From NCBI GenBank assembly GCA_027486555.1, contig JAIXOX010000003.1:1-58464 (forward strand): a DNA stretch of 58,464 nt. The letters are read 5' to 3'. The translations under genes were made by a program, and so were the position numbers. This DNA is from Comamonadaceae bacterium. Its GTDB lineage: Bacteria > Pseudomonadota > Gammaproteobacteria > Burkholderiales > Burkholderiaceae_C. Positions 58,228 to 58,464 of the stretch are shown here, piece by piece (position 1 is the stretch's first letter; each line of letters opens with the position of its first letter). The notes beneath the pieces were generated by a model. That model was not told where the DNA came from and ran no database searches. It was given only the letters and a program-made list of their open reading frames with translations.

Positions 58228-58464
58228 TCAGTCGACTTTTTTGACGCGTGCTTTTGCTTTCGGTTTCGAAGGCGGATTAACCAACGCCGCGTCAACTGCG
58301 TTAGGCGCACTCATCCCTTCGGAAATCCTTGACAAAGACACGCTTTCAACGCCCACCATCGCGCCGGGCAAAGGATTGCCTTCGGGGTCGCCATCCATAG
58401 CGAAACCACCAACGCCAATCCTGAATCCCAGGTTCAGTTGATAGGTGCCTTCGTGAATATCGAA
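58228..58464 (-). CDS. Hypothetical protein, C-terminal part (runs off the right edge)
   Basis: The last 78 residues of a reverse-strand gene whose start lies beyond the window. It reads FDIHEGTYQLNLGFRIGVGG, then MDGDPEGNPLPGAMVGVES, and ends in a lysine-rich tail KAKARVKKVD with TGA at 58228-58230. The family is not recognised. Codon choice and a clear end make it a believable gene. The 274 bp up to the hypothetical gene hold nothing I can name. Confidence 0.5.
   Translation of the reverse strand, partial: FDIHEGTYQLNLGFRIGVGGFAMDGDPEGNPLPGAMVGVESVSLSRISEGMSAPNAVDAALVNPPSKPKAKARVKKVD

Overview
The window looks like a chromosomal segment of a betaproteobacterium of the Burkholderiales, most likely a Comamonadaceae member (Limnohabitans/Rhodoferax/Polaromonas type). 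The evidence is a Bug-type tripartite receptor, Burkholderiales-style liv and opine-oxidase-like clusters, a long GyrB, and the block mnmE-yidC-yidD-rnpA-rpmH / oriC / dnaA-dnaN-gyrB that marks the replication origin. The assignment rests on recognised protein families, not on a database search.

Left part (1-19.4 kb). A reverse-strand aromatic cluster encodes a salicylate 5-hydroxylase-type Rieske oxygenase (large and small subunits, ferredoxin, reductase) followed by the start of gentisate 1,2-dioxygenase, with a divergent LysR regulator. Together they would turn salicylate into gentisate and open its ring. Next come an exported beta-lactamase-fold hydrolase, a lipoprotein-anchored methyltransferase, an SDR, a NIPSNAP protein, an ArgE-like deacetylase, a Bug receptor, a GDT1-type cation exporter, AmtB, a glycine-rich RRM protein, the LPS genes lptC-kdsC-kdsD, a KefB/C antiporter, apt and a cupin dioxygenase.

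Transport and catabolism (19.4-33.7 kb). A seven-gene reverse-strand operon, in which all six junctions are 4-bp overlaps, joins a PotABCD-like importer to a three-subunit opine/hydroxyproline-dehydrogenase-like flavoenzyme, opposite an IclR regulator. A livGFKHM branched-chain amino acid or aromatic acid importer follows, then an SDR and a fatty acid desaturase.

Origin region (33.9-43.8 kb). mnmE, yidC, yidD, rnpA and rpmH read leftward and dnaA, dnaN and gyrB read rightward from a 242-bp intergenic oriC candidate with one perfect DnaA box.

Accessory region (43.9-58.5 kb). Around the formaldehyde-detoxification pair frmA-fghA lie many defence or toxin genes: an Abi-like HEPN protein, a RES/Xre toxin-antitoxin pair, an orphan HigA-like antitoxin, a VbhA-like small antitoxin, a class II Fic protein, a very large fusion (methyltransferase, PLD nuclease, SF2 helicase, S24-like module, DUF3427 tail), a TIR protein and an HNH endonuclease. 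The fusion gene runs directly into fic (TAAATG junction), and fic lies between 112-117 bp direct repeats of the fusion gene's 3' end. This fusion-Fic unit is the best candidate for an undescribed defence system. REP-like palindromes also occur here. No rRNA, tRNA, CRISPR array or complete insertion sequence was recognised.
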